Shown here: piece by piece, positions 1 to 7,919 of the stretch
Position numbering within the stretch: the first letter of the stretch is position 1
How the letters are laid out: the number at the start of each line of letters is the position of its first letter
NCBI RefSeq assembly: GCF_006715635.1
Contig: NZ_VFNP01000001.1
Span: 1,612,001 to 1,676,000 of the forward strand
Source of the DNA: Streptomyces sp. SLBN-118
GTDB taxonomy: Bacteria > Actinomycetota > Actinomycetes > Streptomycetales > Streptomycetaceae
Direction: 5' to 3'
Length of the DNA: 64,000 bases
Program-made: the position numbers and the translations under genes
Notes under the pieces: model-generated
Seen by the model: only the letters and a program-made list of their open reading frames with translations
The model's database searches: none
What the model was told of the DNA's origin: nothing

Positions 1-2
1 CC

Positions 3-308
3 CGGACCTGGGGCACGGCGACCTTCAAGACCTACGGCGACGAGCTGTGGGTGAAGGACCTGTCCGCGGACGGCTACTCCGTGCATGCCAAGATCCAGCG
101 CTGGCAGAAGGTCAACATCGACGCGTGGAGCTGGGTGGATCACCGGACCGGCTGCTACGACACGACCACCAAGAACGACACGACCGACGGCTACTCGTTC
201 TGCGACTACGACCTGACCGAGAATGACACGGTCCGAGTCTGCATCGTCCGCTCGAAGGACGGCGTCCGCTACGGCGACTGGGTCTGCAGCGCCGAGACGA
301 AGGCCTGA
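3..308 (+). CDS. C-terminal part of a probable secreted protein (5' end outside window)
   Basis: The reading frame is open from the first complete codon of the window to a TGA at 306-308, so the gene begins upstream. The visible 101 residues contain four cysteines, many Asp/Thr/Tyr residues and an alternating hydrophobic pattern, as in a small beta-rich exported protein with two disulfides. No family is recognised. Third codon positions are nearly all G or C, which supports real coding. A possible terminator hairpin follows. Confidence 0.6.
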   Translation, partial: RTWGTATFKTYGDELWVKDLSADGYSVHAKIQRWQKVNIDAWSWVDHRTGCYDTTTKNDTTDGYSFCDYDLTENDTVRVCIVRSKDGVRYGDWVCSAETKA

Positions 309-310
309 TT

Positions 311-389
311 CCTGCGCGCCCTGCGCGCCCTGCGCGCCCCCGCCCGCCCTTGCCGCGTGCGGCCGGCGGGCGTGCTGGGGGCGCGCAGG
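311..389 (+). terminator. Three 9-nt tandem repeats and an 11-bp hairpin
   Basis: CCTGCGCGC occurs three times in direct tandem (311-337). The third copy extended by CC (329-339) is the exact reverse complement of 379-389, giving an 11-bp GC stem with a 39-nt loop. It sits just downstream of the secreted-protein stop and may stop transcription, although there is no T-run. Nothing else is supported between 390 and 619. Confidence 0.4.
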
Positions 390-619
390 ACACATGGGAG
401 CTTTTCGCCGGGCGTCGGGGCGCAGACGGGGGTTCAGAACAGGCTCCAAAACACGGCCCGATGCCGGGCCCGCCGCGGAGTCCCACTGCAAAGACCTGTG
501 AGGACTCTGCCCGCCCACCTCGGCTGGCGAATGAATGCCGCTGGTCAGATGCTTGAGGCATGCGACTACGACCGAAGGAAAGGAAGTCCGCCCACCACCA
601 CGCGCCCGGAACGATAGGC

Positions 620-967
620 GTGCACATCGAACCCACGCGTGCAGGTGGCCTCGTCTACGAGACGCTGAGCGCGATCTTCGAGCTTGCCCTTGCCCCGCCC
701 GGGGCGGGTCGGATCGTCCCGGACGGCGGCGGCGACGGCCCGGTGGTGTCCGCCTTGCCCTTCGACGTACGCCGACAGCGCCCCCTCCACGAACCGGTCC
801 GGCTCTCCGAAACCGTCCGTGCGCTCGTCTATGGTCGCCCGAAGGACATCAAGCGGCTCGTTCACGGCCTCCAGGAGCACTTCTCAGTGGAGGACACGGG
901 CTCCCGCGAGCCTGATCACGGAGAGCAGGTGCGCGAGCTGGTGATCGGGCCGAATCAGGGCAGCTGA
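620..967 (+). CDS. Small hypothetical protein (115 aa)
   Basis: The plus-strand frame from GTG 620 to TGA 965-967 has strongly G/C-biased third positions, unlike the competing minus-strand frame, so it looks coding. The product is soluble and has no motif I recognise. The frame remains open back to an ATG at 560, but codon bias before 620 is poor and no good ribosome site precedes either start. It could be a decayed remnant, like its neighbours. Confidence 0.4.
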   Translation: MHIEPTRAGGLVYETLSAIFELALAPPGAGRIVPDGGGDGPVVSALPFDVRRQRPLHEPVRLSETVRALVYGRPKDIKRLVHGLQEHFSVEDTGSREPDHGEQVRELVIGPNQGS

Positions 968-1002
968 CAGCGGACACGAGCAGCGGACTACTGTCCTCGC
1001 CC

Positions 1003-1140
1003 ATGACCGAACCTTCCTGCCTGCGCGCCACCCGCGCGTCCTGCGACACCGTCGCCGTCGACTACGCCGAGTTCCTCGGAACCGAGTTCGCCGCCAAGCC
1101 CTACGACCGCGCGATGCCGGCCGCGTTCGCCGAGCATCCG
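1003..1140 (+). pseudogene. N-terminal stub of a SAM-dependent methyltransferase
   Basis: The first ~45 codons (MTEPSCLRATRASCDTVAVD, then YAEFLGTEFAAKPYDRAM and AAFAEH) match the usual N-terminus of Streptomyces class I methyltransferases of the 'SYDTVAxDY...RAMLAAFAE' kind. After about 1140 the similarity stops before the glycine-rich SAM motif. The frame then runs on to 1326 across the 3' end of the opposite-strand SDR gene. The stub therefore lacks any catalytic domain and is best read as a deletion remnant. Family assignment is from memory of the motif. Confidence 0.6.
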
Positions 1141-1221
1141 CCGCTGATCGGGTCGCAGTCCGGCGGACAGGCAGTGCTGCTGTCCGCACTTGCGACGCAG
1201 CGCGCGGACGGGTGCAGCCAC

Positions 1222-2751
1222 TCAGCCGCGAGCCGCGCCCCGGTTGTCAGGTGCGGCAGCGGCATGGTGCGCGGCCCGTGCGATGTTGCGTGCCATGCCG
1301 CGGAACACGACAGCGTGGAACGGTGACACGCTCCACCAGTAGAGATGGCCGAGGAGGCCGTGGGGGTGGAACAGGGCGCGCTGTCGGTACCGGCTGTGGC
1401 CGTTGCCGTCCGATTCCACGGACATCTCCAGCCAGGCGAGTCCCGGAAGACGCATGTCGGCACGCAGCCGTAGCAGCCGGCCCGGTTCGATCTCCTCCAC
1501 CCGCCAGAAGTCCAGCGAGTCACCGACCCGCAGCCGGGCCGCGTCGCGGCGGCCACGGCGGAGTCCGACCCCGCCGACGAGCCGGTCGAGCCAGCCCCGC
1601 ACGGCCCAGGCGAGCGGGAAGGAGTACCAGCCGTTCTTGCCGCCGATGCCTTCGATGACCTGCCACAGCGCCTCCGGTGAGGCGTCCACAGCCAGCGCCC
1701 GCCGATCGGTGTACAGGCTGCCTCCCGCCCAGTCGGGGTCTGTGGGCAGGGGATCACTCGGAGCGCCCGGCAGGGAGGCTGAGGACCAGCGGGTAGTGAC
1801 CTGGGCGTCGCGCACACGCTGAAGAGCCAGCGTGAGGGCCTGGTCGCAGCCGATCGGTGCGCCCGGCGGATCGGGGACGTACTCCGCGATGTCGTGCTCG
1901 CGGCAGACGACCTCGTGGCGCAGGGACTCGGCCAGCGGCCGGGCGATAGACGGGGGAACGGGAGTGACAAGGCCGATCCAGAGGCTGGAAAGCCGGGGGG
2001 TGAGCATCGGCACGCGCAGGATGAGGCGGTGAGGCAGCCGCGCCACCACGGCGTATCGCCGCATCATCTCCTCGTACGTGATGACATCGGGCCCGCCGAT
2101 GTCGAACGTCCGGTTCACCGTGTCGGGCATCCGCGCACTGCCCACGAGATAGCGCAGCACGTCCCGGACGGCGATCGGCTGGATGCGGGTGGCGACCCAG
2201 CTCGGGGTGACCATGACCGGCAGCCTCTCGGTGAGGTAGCGCAGCATCTCGAAGGACGCGGAACCGGAGCCGATGATGACCGCGGCGCGCAGCACGGTGG
2301 TCGGTACGCCCGAGCGCAGGAGGATGGCGCCCACCTCGGCACGCGAGCGCAGATGAGCGGAGAGTTCGCGTTCCGGGACATCGGCCGGGGTCAGTCCACC
2401 GAGGTAGACGATGCGTCGTACGCCGGCTGCCCGGGCCTGCTCGGAGAAGAGCCTCGCGGCCTTCCGGTCGGTTGCCTCGAAGCCGGATCCGGAGCCGAGA
2501 GCGTGCACGAGGTAGTAGGCGACGTCGATGCCGCGCAGGGCTTCGCCGAGCGAGGCCGCATCGGTCACGTCTCCGCGCACCACCTCCACGTGTTGGGCGC
2601 ACGGCTGGTCACGCAGCTTCGCCGGCGTCCGGGCCAGGCAACGTACACGGTGCCCCGCATCCAGCAGTTCGGGCACCAGACGGCCACCGATGTAGCCTGT
2701 CGCGCCCGTGACCAGACAGTGGGGTTGCTGTGCTCCCTCGCCGCTCGCCAT
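1222..2751 (-). CDS. SDR-family NAD(P)-binding protein with C-terminal DUF2867/SRPBCC-like domain (509 aa)
   Basis: Residues ~12-300 form an NmrA-like Rossmann domain with the cofactor motif GATGYIGG near residue 17 and the 'YYLVHALGS' segment typical of this class. Residues ~340-505 form a second domain (DUF2867 type) with conserved Trp/Gly-rich strands. Two-domain proteins of this size are common in Streptomyces and are annotated as SDR oxidoreductases; the substrate is unknown. It starts at ATG 2751 and stands alone, with relics on both sides. Confidence 0.8.
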   Translation of the reverse strand: MASGEGAQQPHCLVTGATGYIGGRLVPELLDAGHRVRCLARTPAKLRDQPCAQHVEVVRGDVTDAASLGEALRGIDVAYYLVHALGSGSGFEATDRKAARLFSEQARAAGVRRIVYLGGLTPADVPERELSAHLRSRAEVGAILLRSGVPTTVLRAAVIIGSGSASFEMLRYLTERLPVMVTPSWVATRIQPIAVRDVLRYLVGSARMPDTVNRTFDIGGPDVITYEEMMRRYAVVARLPHRLILRVPMLTPRLSSLWIGLVTPVPPSIARPLAESLRHEVVCREHDIAEYVPDPPGAPIGCDQALTLALQRVRDAQVTTRWSSASLPGAPSDPLPTDPDWAGGSLYTDRRALAVDASPEALWQVIEGIGGKNGWYSFPLAWAVRGWLDRLVGGVGLRRGRRDAARLRVGDSLDFWRVEEIEPGRLLRLRADMRLPGLAWLEMSVESDGNGHSRYRQRALFHPHGLLGHLYWWSVSPFHAVVFRGMARNIARAAHHAAAAPDNRGAARG

Positions 2752-3011
2752 CGGTGTCCTCCGTCAGTGCGTGTCCCGTGCTTCTCACGGTCTCGCGCAT
2801 CGCTCTCCTCCGCACGGCCGGGAGTCCAGGTCCGTCGCCGCGTCTCCCGGGACGGCCCGTCACCCGGCGAACGGCGCGCTACGGAGGCCTGCCGGCGCCG
2901 TGGCCGCCAACGTGGCCCCGGACCAGCACGGCGATCCACACCACCCCGCCCGCAGCCGGGATCCGATCAACTTGACTGTCCCGGAGATCCGACACCTACT
3001 GGCCGCCGCTT

Positions 3012-3164
3012 CAGGTCTCGTACGGGCTGATGGAGCCGGCGGGGGACGACCCGAGCCGGGACGGGATCTTCGGCCCGGTCGTCGCCGTCCCCGAGGACGC
3101 GCCGCTCCTGGACCAGGTCATGGGCTTCAGCGGCCGCCGGCCGGACTGGCGGCCGGGCGACTGA
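3012..3164 (+). pseudogene. Orphan C-terminal coding remnant (50 codons)
   Basis: The frame starting QVSYGLMEPAGDDPSRDGIF and ending in RRPDWRPGD has G or C at essentially every third position and ends in TGA 3162-3164. It has no start or upstream coding sequence in frame. The upstream frame briefly reads LTVPEIRHLLA, which resembles a transposase C-terminal segment but is too short to call. Both look like debris of lost genes. The parent protein is not recognised. Confidence 0.4.
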
Positions 3165-3179
3165 CCGGGCGGGCGACTG

Positions 3180-3416
3180 GACCTTTCTGTACTGGTATCG
3201 ATCCGCTTCACCGGGGCGAGCCCCTTCGGGCACTCCGGATGCCTGGACATGAAGACCCTCTACGCGACCAAGGCGCACCTCCCGCTGCGTGCCGTCGCCA
3301 AGGGCACGATGCCGCGCGAGTTGCTCTCCCGTCGGCGGCACACGCACCACGCACTGGACGACGCGATCGAACAGGCGGAGCTGTTCAGTAACCTCATGGC
3401 GTGGCCGGGGCGCTGA
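3180..3416 (+). pseudogene. C-terminal relic of a DnaQ-like 3'-5' exonuclease
   Basis: From 3249 the frame reads MKTLYATKAHLPLRAVAKGT and continues to RRRHTHHALDDAIEQAELF, ending in TGA 3414-3416. The HxxxxD arrangement in 'HHALDDAIEQ' is the last motif of DEDDh exonucleases. Immediately upstream the matching family sequence (WTFLYWY, then RFTGASPFGHSGCLDMK) appears split between two frames, so a frameshift is present and the N-terminal catalytic motifs are missing. The remnant lies directly before the first chitosanase. Confidence 0.55.
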
Positions 3417-3436
3417 CCCCAGGAAGGGGTTACGCC

Positions 3437-4273
3437 GTGAAGTCCATGGTCAGAGCGCTGCTCGCGCTGACTCTGATGCCGGTGCTGACGCTCGCCGCCT
3501 GCGCGGGCTCCGACGACCACAGGCCCGGCGCTCCCGGTGCCGCCGCTCAAGTCGGTCTCGAAGACCCCGCGAAGAAGGACATCGCCATGCAACTGGTGTC
3601 CAGCGCGGAGAACTCCTCGCTGGACTGGAAGGCCCAGTACAAGTACATCGAGGACATCGACGACGGCCGCGGCTACACCGCCGGAATCATCGGCTTCTGC
3701 TCCGGCACCGGCGACATGCTCGCCGTCGTCGAGGGTTACACCAGGGCCAGGCCCGGCAATGGCCTGGCGCGCTTCCTGCCCGCGCTGCGCTCGGTCAAGG
3801 GCAGCGATTCCCACCAGGGCCTCGGGCAGCCGTTCGCCGACGCGTGGGCACGCGCCGCCGTTTCGGACCCGGCGTTCCGTGCCGCGCAGGACGCCGAGCG
3901 GGACCGGCTGTACTTCACGCCCGCGGTGCGCCAGGCCGAGGACGACGGGCTGGGCGCGCTGGGGCAGTTCATCTACTTCGACGCCTATGTGATGCACGGG
4001 TCGGTCGACAGCGAGGGGTCGGTCGGCTTCCGCACCATGCGCGAGCAGGCCATGCGGACCGCGAAGCCGCCCGCGAGCGGCGGCGACGAAAAGGCGTATC
4101 TGAATGCCTTCCTGGACGCGCGCGTCGACGCGATCGGCCGCGAGCCCTCGCACACCGATACGAGCCGCGTCGAGACGGCCCAGCGGGTTTTCGTCGCCGA
4201 CGACAACTTCGACCTCGACCCGCCCCTCGAGTGGAAGGTGTACGGCGACAGCTACCGGATCGACGCGGAGTAG
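3437..4273 (+). CDS. csn: GH46 chitosanase, predicted lipoprotein (278 aa)
   Basis: Endo-acting chitosanase hydrolysing beta-1,4 bonds of chitosan outside the cell. The block SSAENSSLDWKAQYKYIED followed by DIDDGRGYTAG carries the catalytic Glu and Asp of family GH46 (Glu22/Asp40 in the classical enzyme). The N-terminus has a hydrophobic segment ending in LAAC, a lipobox, so the protein is probably anchored to the membrane surface. GTG 3437 is chosen because AGGAAGGGG lies 7 nt upstream; ATG 3401 is in frame but has no such site. It is a paralogue of the gene at 5147, and no chitosanase-type operator is visible upstream. Confidence 0.88.
   Translation: MKSMVRALLALTLMPVLTLAACAGSDDHRPGAPGAAAQVGLEDPAKKDIAMQLVSSAENSSLDWKAQYKYIEDIDDGRGYTAGIIGFCSGTGDMLAVVEGYTRARPGNGLARFLPALRSVKGSDSHQGLGQPFADAWARAAVSDPAFRAAQDAERDRLYFTPAVRQAEDDGLGALGQFIYFDAYVMHGSVDSEGSVGFRTMREQAMRTAKPPASGGDEKAYLNAFLDARVDAIGREPSHTDTSRVETAQRVFVADDNFDLDPPLEWKVYGDSYRIDAE
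3596..3720 (+). repeat. 125-nt block identical to 5342-5466 (copy 1)
   Basis: This stretch of the first chitosanase gene is base-for-base identical to 5342-5466 in the second, including all silent positions. It covers the catalytic Glu and Asp. The genes differ at many bases immediately on both sides. Confidence 0.95.
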
Positions 4274-4294
4274 GGCTGCGTCGGGCGCAATCGA

Positions 4295-5011
4295 GTGGGG
4301 CCCATCACCCATCTGCGGGCCGACTCGCTGCTCGGCGCAGCCTGCGGTATGGGCATCAAGATGTTCGGCGTGCCCGGCGCATCGCTGCCCGCCGACGAGG
4401 CCGAGGCGACGGCCTTCGACCTCGACCTGATCAGCAACAAAGTCTTCTTCGCCAACACGGCGTACGACCACATGGTCATCGAGGAGCTGTTCGCCGAGCT
4501 GCCCGACGCACTGGTGAACCCGGCACGGCGCACGTGTGAATGGGGGGAGCGCCTTCCGTTACGGCGACCACATCGCGAAGGTGCAAACCGTGCCGCTCTC
4601 GCCGGTCACGTATCTGCCGGTCGATGTGGGGGCGGACGGCGAGGCGTTCCTCAACACCCTCGTGGCAGAGGCTTCTGAGCGCGACCACGTCTTCGAGCTG
4701 CAGGTCCAGCTCAATTCCGATCTGGCGCGGATGCCGGTCACGACACCTCGGTGGAGTGGCCCGAGCAGCTCTCGCCGTGGGTGACGGTCGCGACGATCGC
4801 CATCCCGCGGCAGGACATCGGCGGCGAGGAGAACCTGGCCGCCGCGGACGGCACGTCGATCGCGCCGTGGCGCACCCGCGAGGACCACCGGCCGATCGGT
4901 GAGATCCAGCGGGTCCGCGAGGAGGTGTACCGCCGCTCGTCCATCGAGCGGCACCGCCTCAACGGGCAGCCGCGGGTGGAGCCTTCGGGCAGCGCCGAAC
5001 TGCTCGGCTGA
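4295..5011 (+). pseudogene. Frameshifted catalase-like (SrpA-type) gene
   Basis: Three frames together spell one protein. Frame 1 (4295 to ~4535) reads RADSLLGAACGMGIKMFGVP and on to ISNKVFFANTAYDHMVIEEL. Frame 2 (~4540-4745) reads FRYGDHIAKVQTVPLSPVTY. Frame 3 (4751-5011) reads WPEQLSPWVTVATIAIPRQD and then EDHRPIGEIQRVREEVYRRS. These are the middle and C-terminal hallmarks of catalase-family (SrpA-like) haem proteins. The N-terminal haem-pocket His region is absent. At least two frameshifts plus 5' truncation make it a pseudogene. Sequencing error could explain one shift, but not the missing start. Confidence 0.75.
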
Positions 5012-5093
5012 ACTCTCCGGCGGGGCTCCCTGGCCGAGCCCCCCGTCTCAACGTCCGGGCGACGAAGGGGTGTACGACACTTCCAGACTCTGA

Positions 5094-5108
5094 TAGGAAA
5101 GCTTCCTA
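5094..5108 (+). promoter_or_regulatory. Palindromic operator upstream of chitosanase 2
   Basis: TAGGAA-AGC-TTCCTA is an inverted repeat 39 nt upstream of the GTG start. Streptomyces chitosanase promoters are known to carry an AGGAAA-type palindrome bound by the ROK-family repressor CsnR, and this site resembles it. No equivalent is visible before the chitosanase at 3437. The csnR gene is not in the window. Confidence 0.6.
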
Positions 5109-5146
5109 ACAGAAGACGGGAACGACGAACTCCCTTTGGAGGCAAG

Positions 5147-6004
5147 GTGCCCACCCCCCACGTACGCGCCGCACGTCCGCTCAGGTTCCTCCCCCGCATC
5201 GCCCTCGGCGTGGCCCTCATCGCCGTGCCCGCGACCGCCGTCGCGGCCACGTCCGACGCGCCAACCGAGGTGTCATCGGCCCCCGCTCCGGCCGCCACCG
5301 GCCTCGACGACCCGGCGAAGAAGGAGATCGCCATGCAGATCGTGTCCAGCGCGGAGAACTCCTCGCTGGACTGGAAGGCCCAGTACAAGTACATCGAGGA
5401 CATCGACGACGGCCGCGGCTACACCGCCGGAATCATCGGCTTCTGCTCCGGCACCGGCGACATGCTGGATCTGGTCGAGCTCTACACCCAACGCAAGCCC
5501 GGGAACGTACTGGCCAAGTACCTTCCCGCGCTGCGCGAGGTCGACGGCAGCGACTCGCACGAAGGGCTCGACCCGAACTTCACCAAGGACTGGAAGAAGG
5601 CGGCCCAGGACTCGGAGTTCAAGAAGGCCCAGAACGACGAGCGCGACCGGGTCTACTTCAACCCCGCGGTCAAGCGGGGCAAGCAGGACGGCATCGGGGT
5701 CCTCGGCCAGTTCATCTACTACGACGCGATCGTGATGCACGGCGACGGCGGCGACTCCACCAGCTTCAGCAGCATCCGCAAGAGGGCGCTGGCCAAGGCC
5801 AAGCCCCCGGCTCAGGGCGGCGACGAGAAGACGTATCTGAACGCCTTCCTCGACGCCCGGGTCTGGGCGATGAAGCAGGAGGAGGCGCACGAGGACACCA
5901 GCCGGGTCGACACGGCCCAGCGCGTCTTCGTCAGGAAGAACAACTTCAACCTCAACACGCCGCTCGACTGGAAGGTGTACGGCGAGAGCTTCCACATCGA
6001 CTGA
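5147..6004 (+). CDS. csn: GH46 chitosanase, secreted (285 aa)
   Basis: Secreted endochitosanase. A twin-basic start and hydrophobic stretch ending in VAVPATAVAA form a signal peptide without a lipobox, so unlike its neighbour it should be released. Catalytic Glu and Asp lie in SSAENSS and DIDDGRGYT. Family features such as GQFIYYDAIVMHG and NAFLDAR are intact, and the length is normal for GH46. It starts at GTG 5147 with GGAGG four bases upstream. The CsnR-like palindrome at 5094-5108 suggests induction by chitosan oligomers. Confidence 0.9.
   Translation: MPTPHVRAARPLRFLPRIALGVALIAVPATAVAATSDAPTEVSSAPAPAATGLDDPAKKEIAMQIVSSAENSSLDWKAQYKYIEDIDDGRGYTAGIIGFCSGTGDMLDLVELYTQRKPGNVLAKYLPALREVDGSDSHEGLDPNFTKDWKKAAQDSEFKKAQNDERDRVYFNPAVKRGKQDGIGVLGQFIYYDAIVMHGDGGDSTSFSSIRKRALAKAKPPAQGGDEKTYLNAFLDARVWAMKQEEAHEDTSRVDTAQRVFVRKNNFNLNTPLDWKVYGESFHID
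5342..5466 (+). repeat. 125-nt block identical to 3596-3720 (copy 2)
   Basis: Second copy of the identical chitosanase active-site block. The reading frames match, so both genes encode the same 41 residues here. Confidence 0.95.
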
Positions 6005-6084
6005 CGCGTCGAGTGCTCACGGCAGGGCCGGAGGGCCGGGTGTCCGCGCGGACACCCGGCCCTCCGTGCAGCGTCACGGGGTGG

Positions 6085-6224
6085 TCACCAGCCCAGCAGG
6101 CCGGCGACGATGACGGCTCCGAAGACGACGGTGAGGCCGTCGGCTCGCCCGCGTACATGGCGGCCACATGCTGGAGTCCGCTGGTGAACCTTTTCAGAGG
6201 AGGCGGGGTCTCATCGACCGAATG
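6085..6224 (-). pseudogene. Relic of an NCS2 nucleobase permease
   Basis: On the minus strand the sequence reads HSVDETPPPLKRFTSGLQHV then AAMYAG, the start of the first helix of uracil/xanthine permeases ('...GLQHVLAMYAG...'). After a frame change it continues DGLTVVFGAVIVAGLLGW and stops at 6085-6087. The long central part is missing. It lies just downstream of the deaminase of the purine block, where a purine permease would fit, so an internal deletion of such a gene is the simplest reading. The origin of the last 20 residues is uncertain. The rest of 6005-6394 shows nothing I can support. Confidence 0.55.
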
Positions 6225-6394
6225 CCTTCCCAGCTGTGAGCCCGGTGCTTCCGGGGTGTGAGGACACGAGTCACCGTCCCGGGGGGTGCGGCACCGTACG
6301 CGGTGCCGCACCCCCCGGTCACGGCTGCCATGGACCCCGCTCGGGTCCACGGCCTCCGGTCGAGGGCCGTCCCCCTCGACCGGACTTCTTCTTC

Positions 6395-7771
6395 TCAGCC
6401 CTGCGCGGCGATGCGCGCGAGGCGCTGTGCCTCGTCCCGCGCGGCGCGGGCGATGGCGTCCTCGTCCACCGTGGTCAGGTGGCCCGCCTCGACGACGGTC
6501 TTGCCGTTGACGAGGGAGAGCGTCACCGGGGCGGCCGCGCCGAAGACGAGCGCGATCACCGGGTCGGCGATGGAGGAGTGGGCGAGCGTGTCCAGCTTCC
6601 ACAGCACCAGGTCGGCGAGCTTGCCGGCCTCGATGGAGCCGATCTGGTCGGCGCGGCCGAGGACTTGGGCGCCGCCGTACGTACCGAGGCGCAGGGCCTG
6701 ACGGGCGTTGAGGGCAGCCTCGCGGTGAGCGCCGAGCCGGTTGATGAGGAGCGCGTTGCGCAGTTCGGTGTGCAGTTCGCCCGACTCGTTGGAGGCGGTG
6801 CCGTCGACGCCGAGGCCGACCGGGACGCCCGCCTTCAGCATGTCGGGGACGCGGGCGATGCCCGCGGCGAGGCGTGCGTTGGAGGACGGGCAGTGCGCGA
6901 CACCCGTGCCCGTACGGGCGAAGGCGGCGATGTCCGAGTCGTTCATGTGCACGCAGTGAGCCATCCACACATCCGCGCCGAGCCAGCCGGTCGACTCGAA
7001 GTAGTCGGTGGGGCCCATCCCGAAGAGCTCCTTGCAGAACTCCTCCTCCTCGACGGTCTCCGAGCCGTGCGTGTGCAGCCGTACGCCCTTGCGGCGGGCC
7101 AGCTCGGCGCCCTGGCGCATCAGTTCGGTGGAGACGGAGAACGGCGAGCAGGGCGCGACGGCGATCTGCGTCATCGCGTCGAAGGAGGCGTCGTGGTACT
7201 TGTCGACGGTCTCCTCGGTGGCGGCGAGCGCGCCGTCGAGGGACTCGACGGCGAAGTCCGGCGGCAGGCCGCCGTCCGACGTGCCACGGTCCATGGAGCC
7301 GCGGGCGAGGGTGAAGCGGACACCCATCTGGCTCGCCGCCCCGATGATGGCGCCGGACAGTTCGCCGGAGCCGTGCGGGTAGACGTAGTGGTGGTCCATG
7401 GCGGTGGTGACACCGCCGCGGGCCATCATGGCGAGGGAACCCTGAGCGGCCGCGCGCACCATCGGCTCGTCGATCCGCGCCCAGGTCGGGTACAGGGCGA
7501 CCAGCCAGTTGAACAGGTTGTGGTCGGTGGCCAGGCCCCGGGTGATCCACTGGTAGAAGTGGTGGTGCGTGTTGACCAGGCCGGGGGTGACCAGATGGCC
7601 GGTGCCGTCGATGCGCCGGACCACGTTCTCCAGGCCGTCGGGGGCCTTGCCCGCTCCCACGGACTCGATCCGGTTGTCCGCGACGACGACGTAACCCGAG
7701 GCGTACTCGGTGTCGTTCGCGTCCACGGTCGCGATGGCACAGTTCTCGATGACGATGCGCGAAGCCGCCAT
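6395..7771 (-). CDS. 8-oxoguanine / guanine deaminase, amidohydrolase family (458 aa)
   Basis: Cytoplasmic metal-dependent amidohydrolase that deaminates 8-oxoguanine or guanine to urate or xanthine, feeding urate oxidation. Metal-binding HxH lies at residues 69-71 (NTHHHFYQW). Further ligands lie in LHTHGSE, MAHCVHMND and GLGVDGTASNE. The length is usual for the family. ATG 7771 is chosen because GAGGA lies 7 nt upstream; the frame continues upstream without coding character. It lies 148 nt downstream of the uricase gene on the same strand and may share its transcript. Exact substrate preference cannot be read from sequence. Confidence 0.85.
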   Translation of the reverse strand: MAASRIVIENCAIATVDANDTEYASGYVVVADNRIESVGAGKAPDGLENVVRRIDGTGHLVTPGLVNTHHHFYQWITRGLATDHNLFNWLVALYPTWARIDEPMVRAAAQGSLAMMARGGVTTAMDHHYVYPHGSGELSGAIIGAASQMGVRFTLARGSMDRGTSDGGLPPDFAVESLDGALAATEETVDKYHDASFDAMTQIAVAPCSPFSVSTELMRQGAELARRKGVRLHTHGSETVEEEEFCKELFGMGPTDYFESTGWLGADVWMAHCVHMNDSDIAAFARTGTGVAHCPSSNARLAAGIARVPDMLKAGVPVGLGVDGTASNESGELHTELRNALLINRLGAHREAALNARQALRLGTYGGAQVLGRADQIGSIEAGKLADLVLWKLDTLAHSSIADPVIALVFGAAAPVTLSLVNGKTVVEAGHLTTVDEDAIARAARDEAQRLARIAAQG

Positions 7772-7919
7772 GGCGGGTCCTCGTTCTTCCCATTTGGTGG
7801 AACGGACCCGGGGGTCGAGCGGGGTGACGACCGGATCCGCGGTGCTGTTGTCTGCGCAGATGCCCCCGCTCTCCCCCTGGACCTGACGCCGGCGCACGCG
7901 TCGGGGGTACGGCGGAGTA

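Noticed and set aside
566-880. Minus-strand frame resembling a short regulator fragment
   Set aside because: The plus-strand frame has much better third-position bias, and the apparent similarity was vague.
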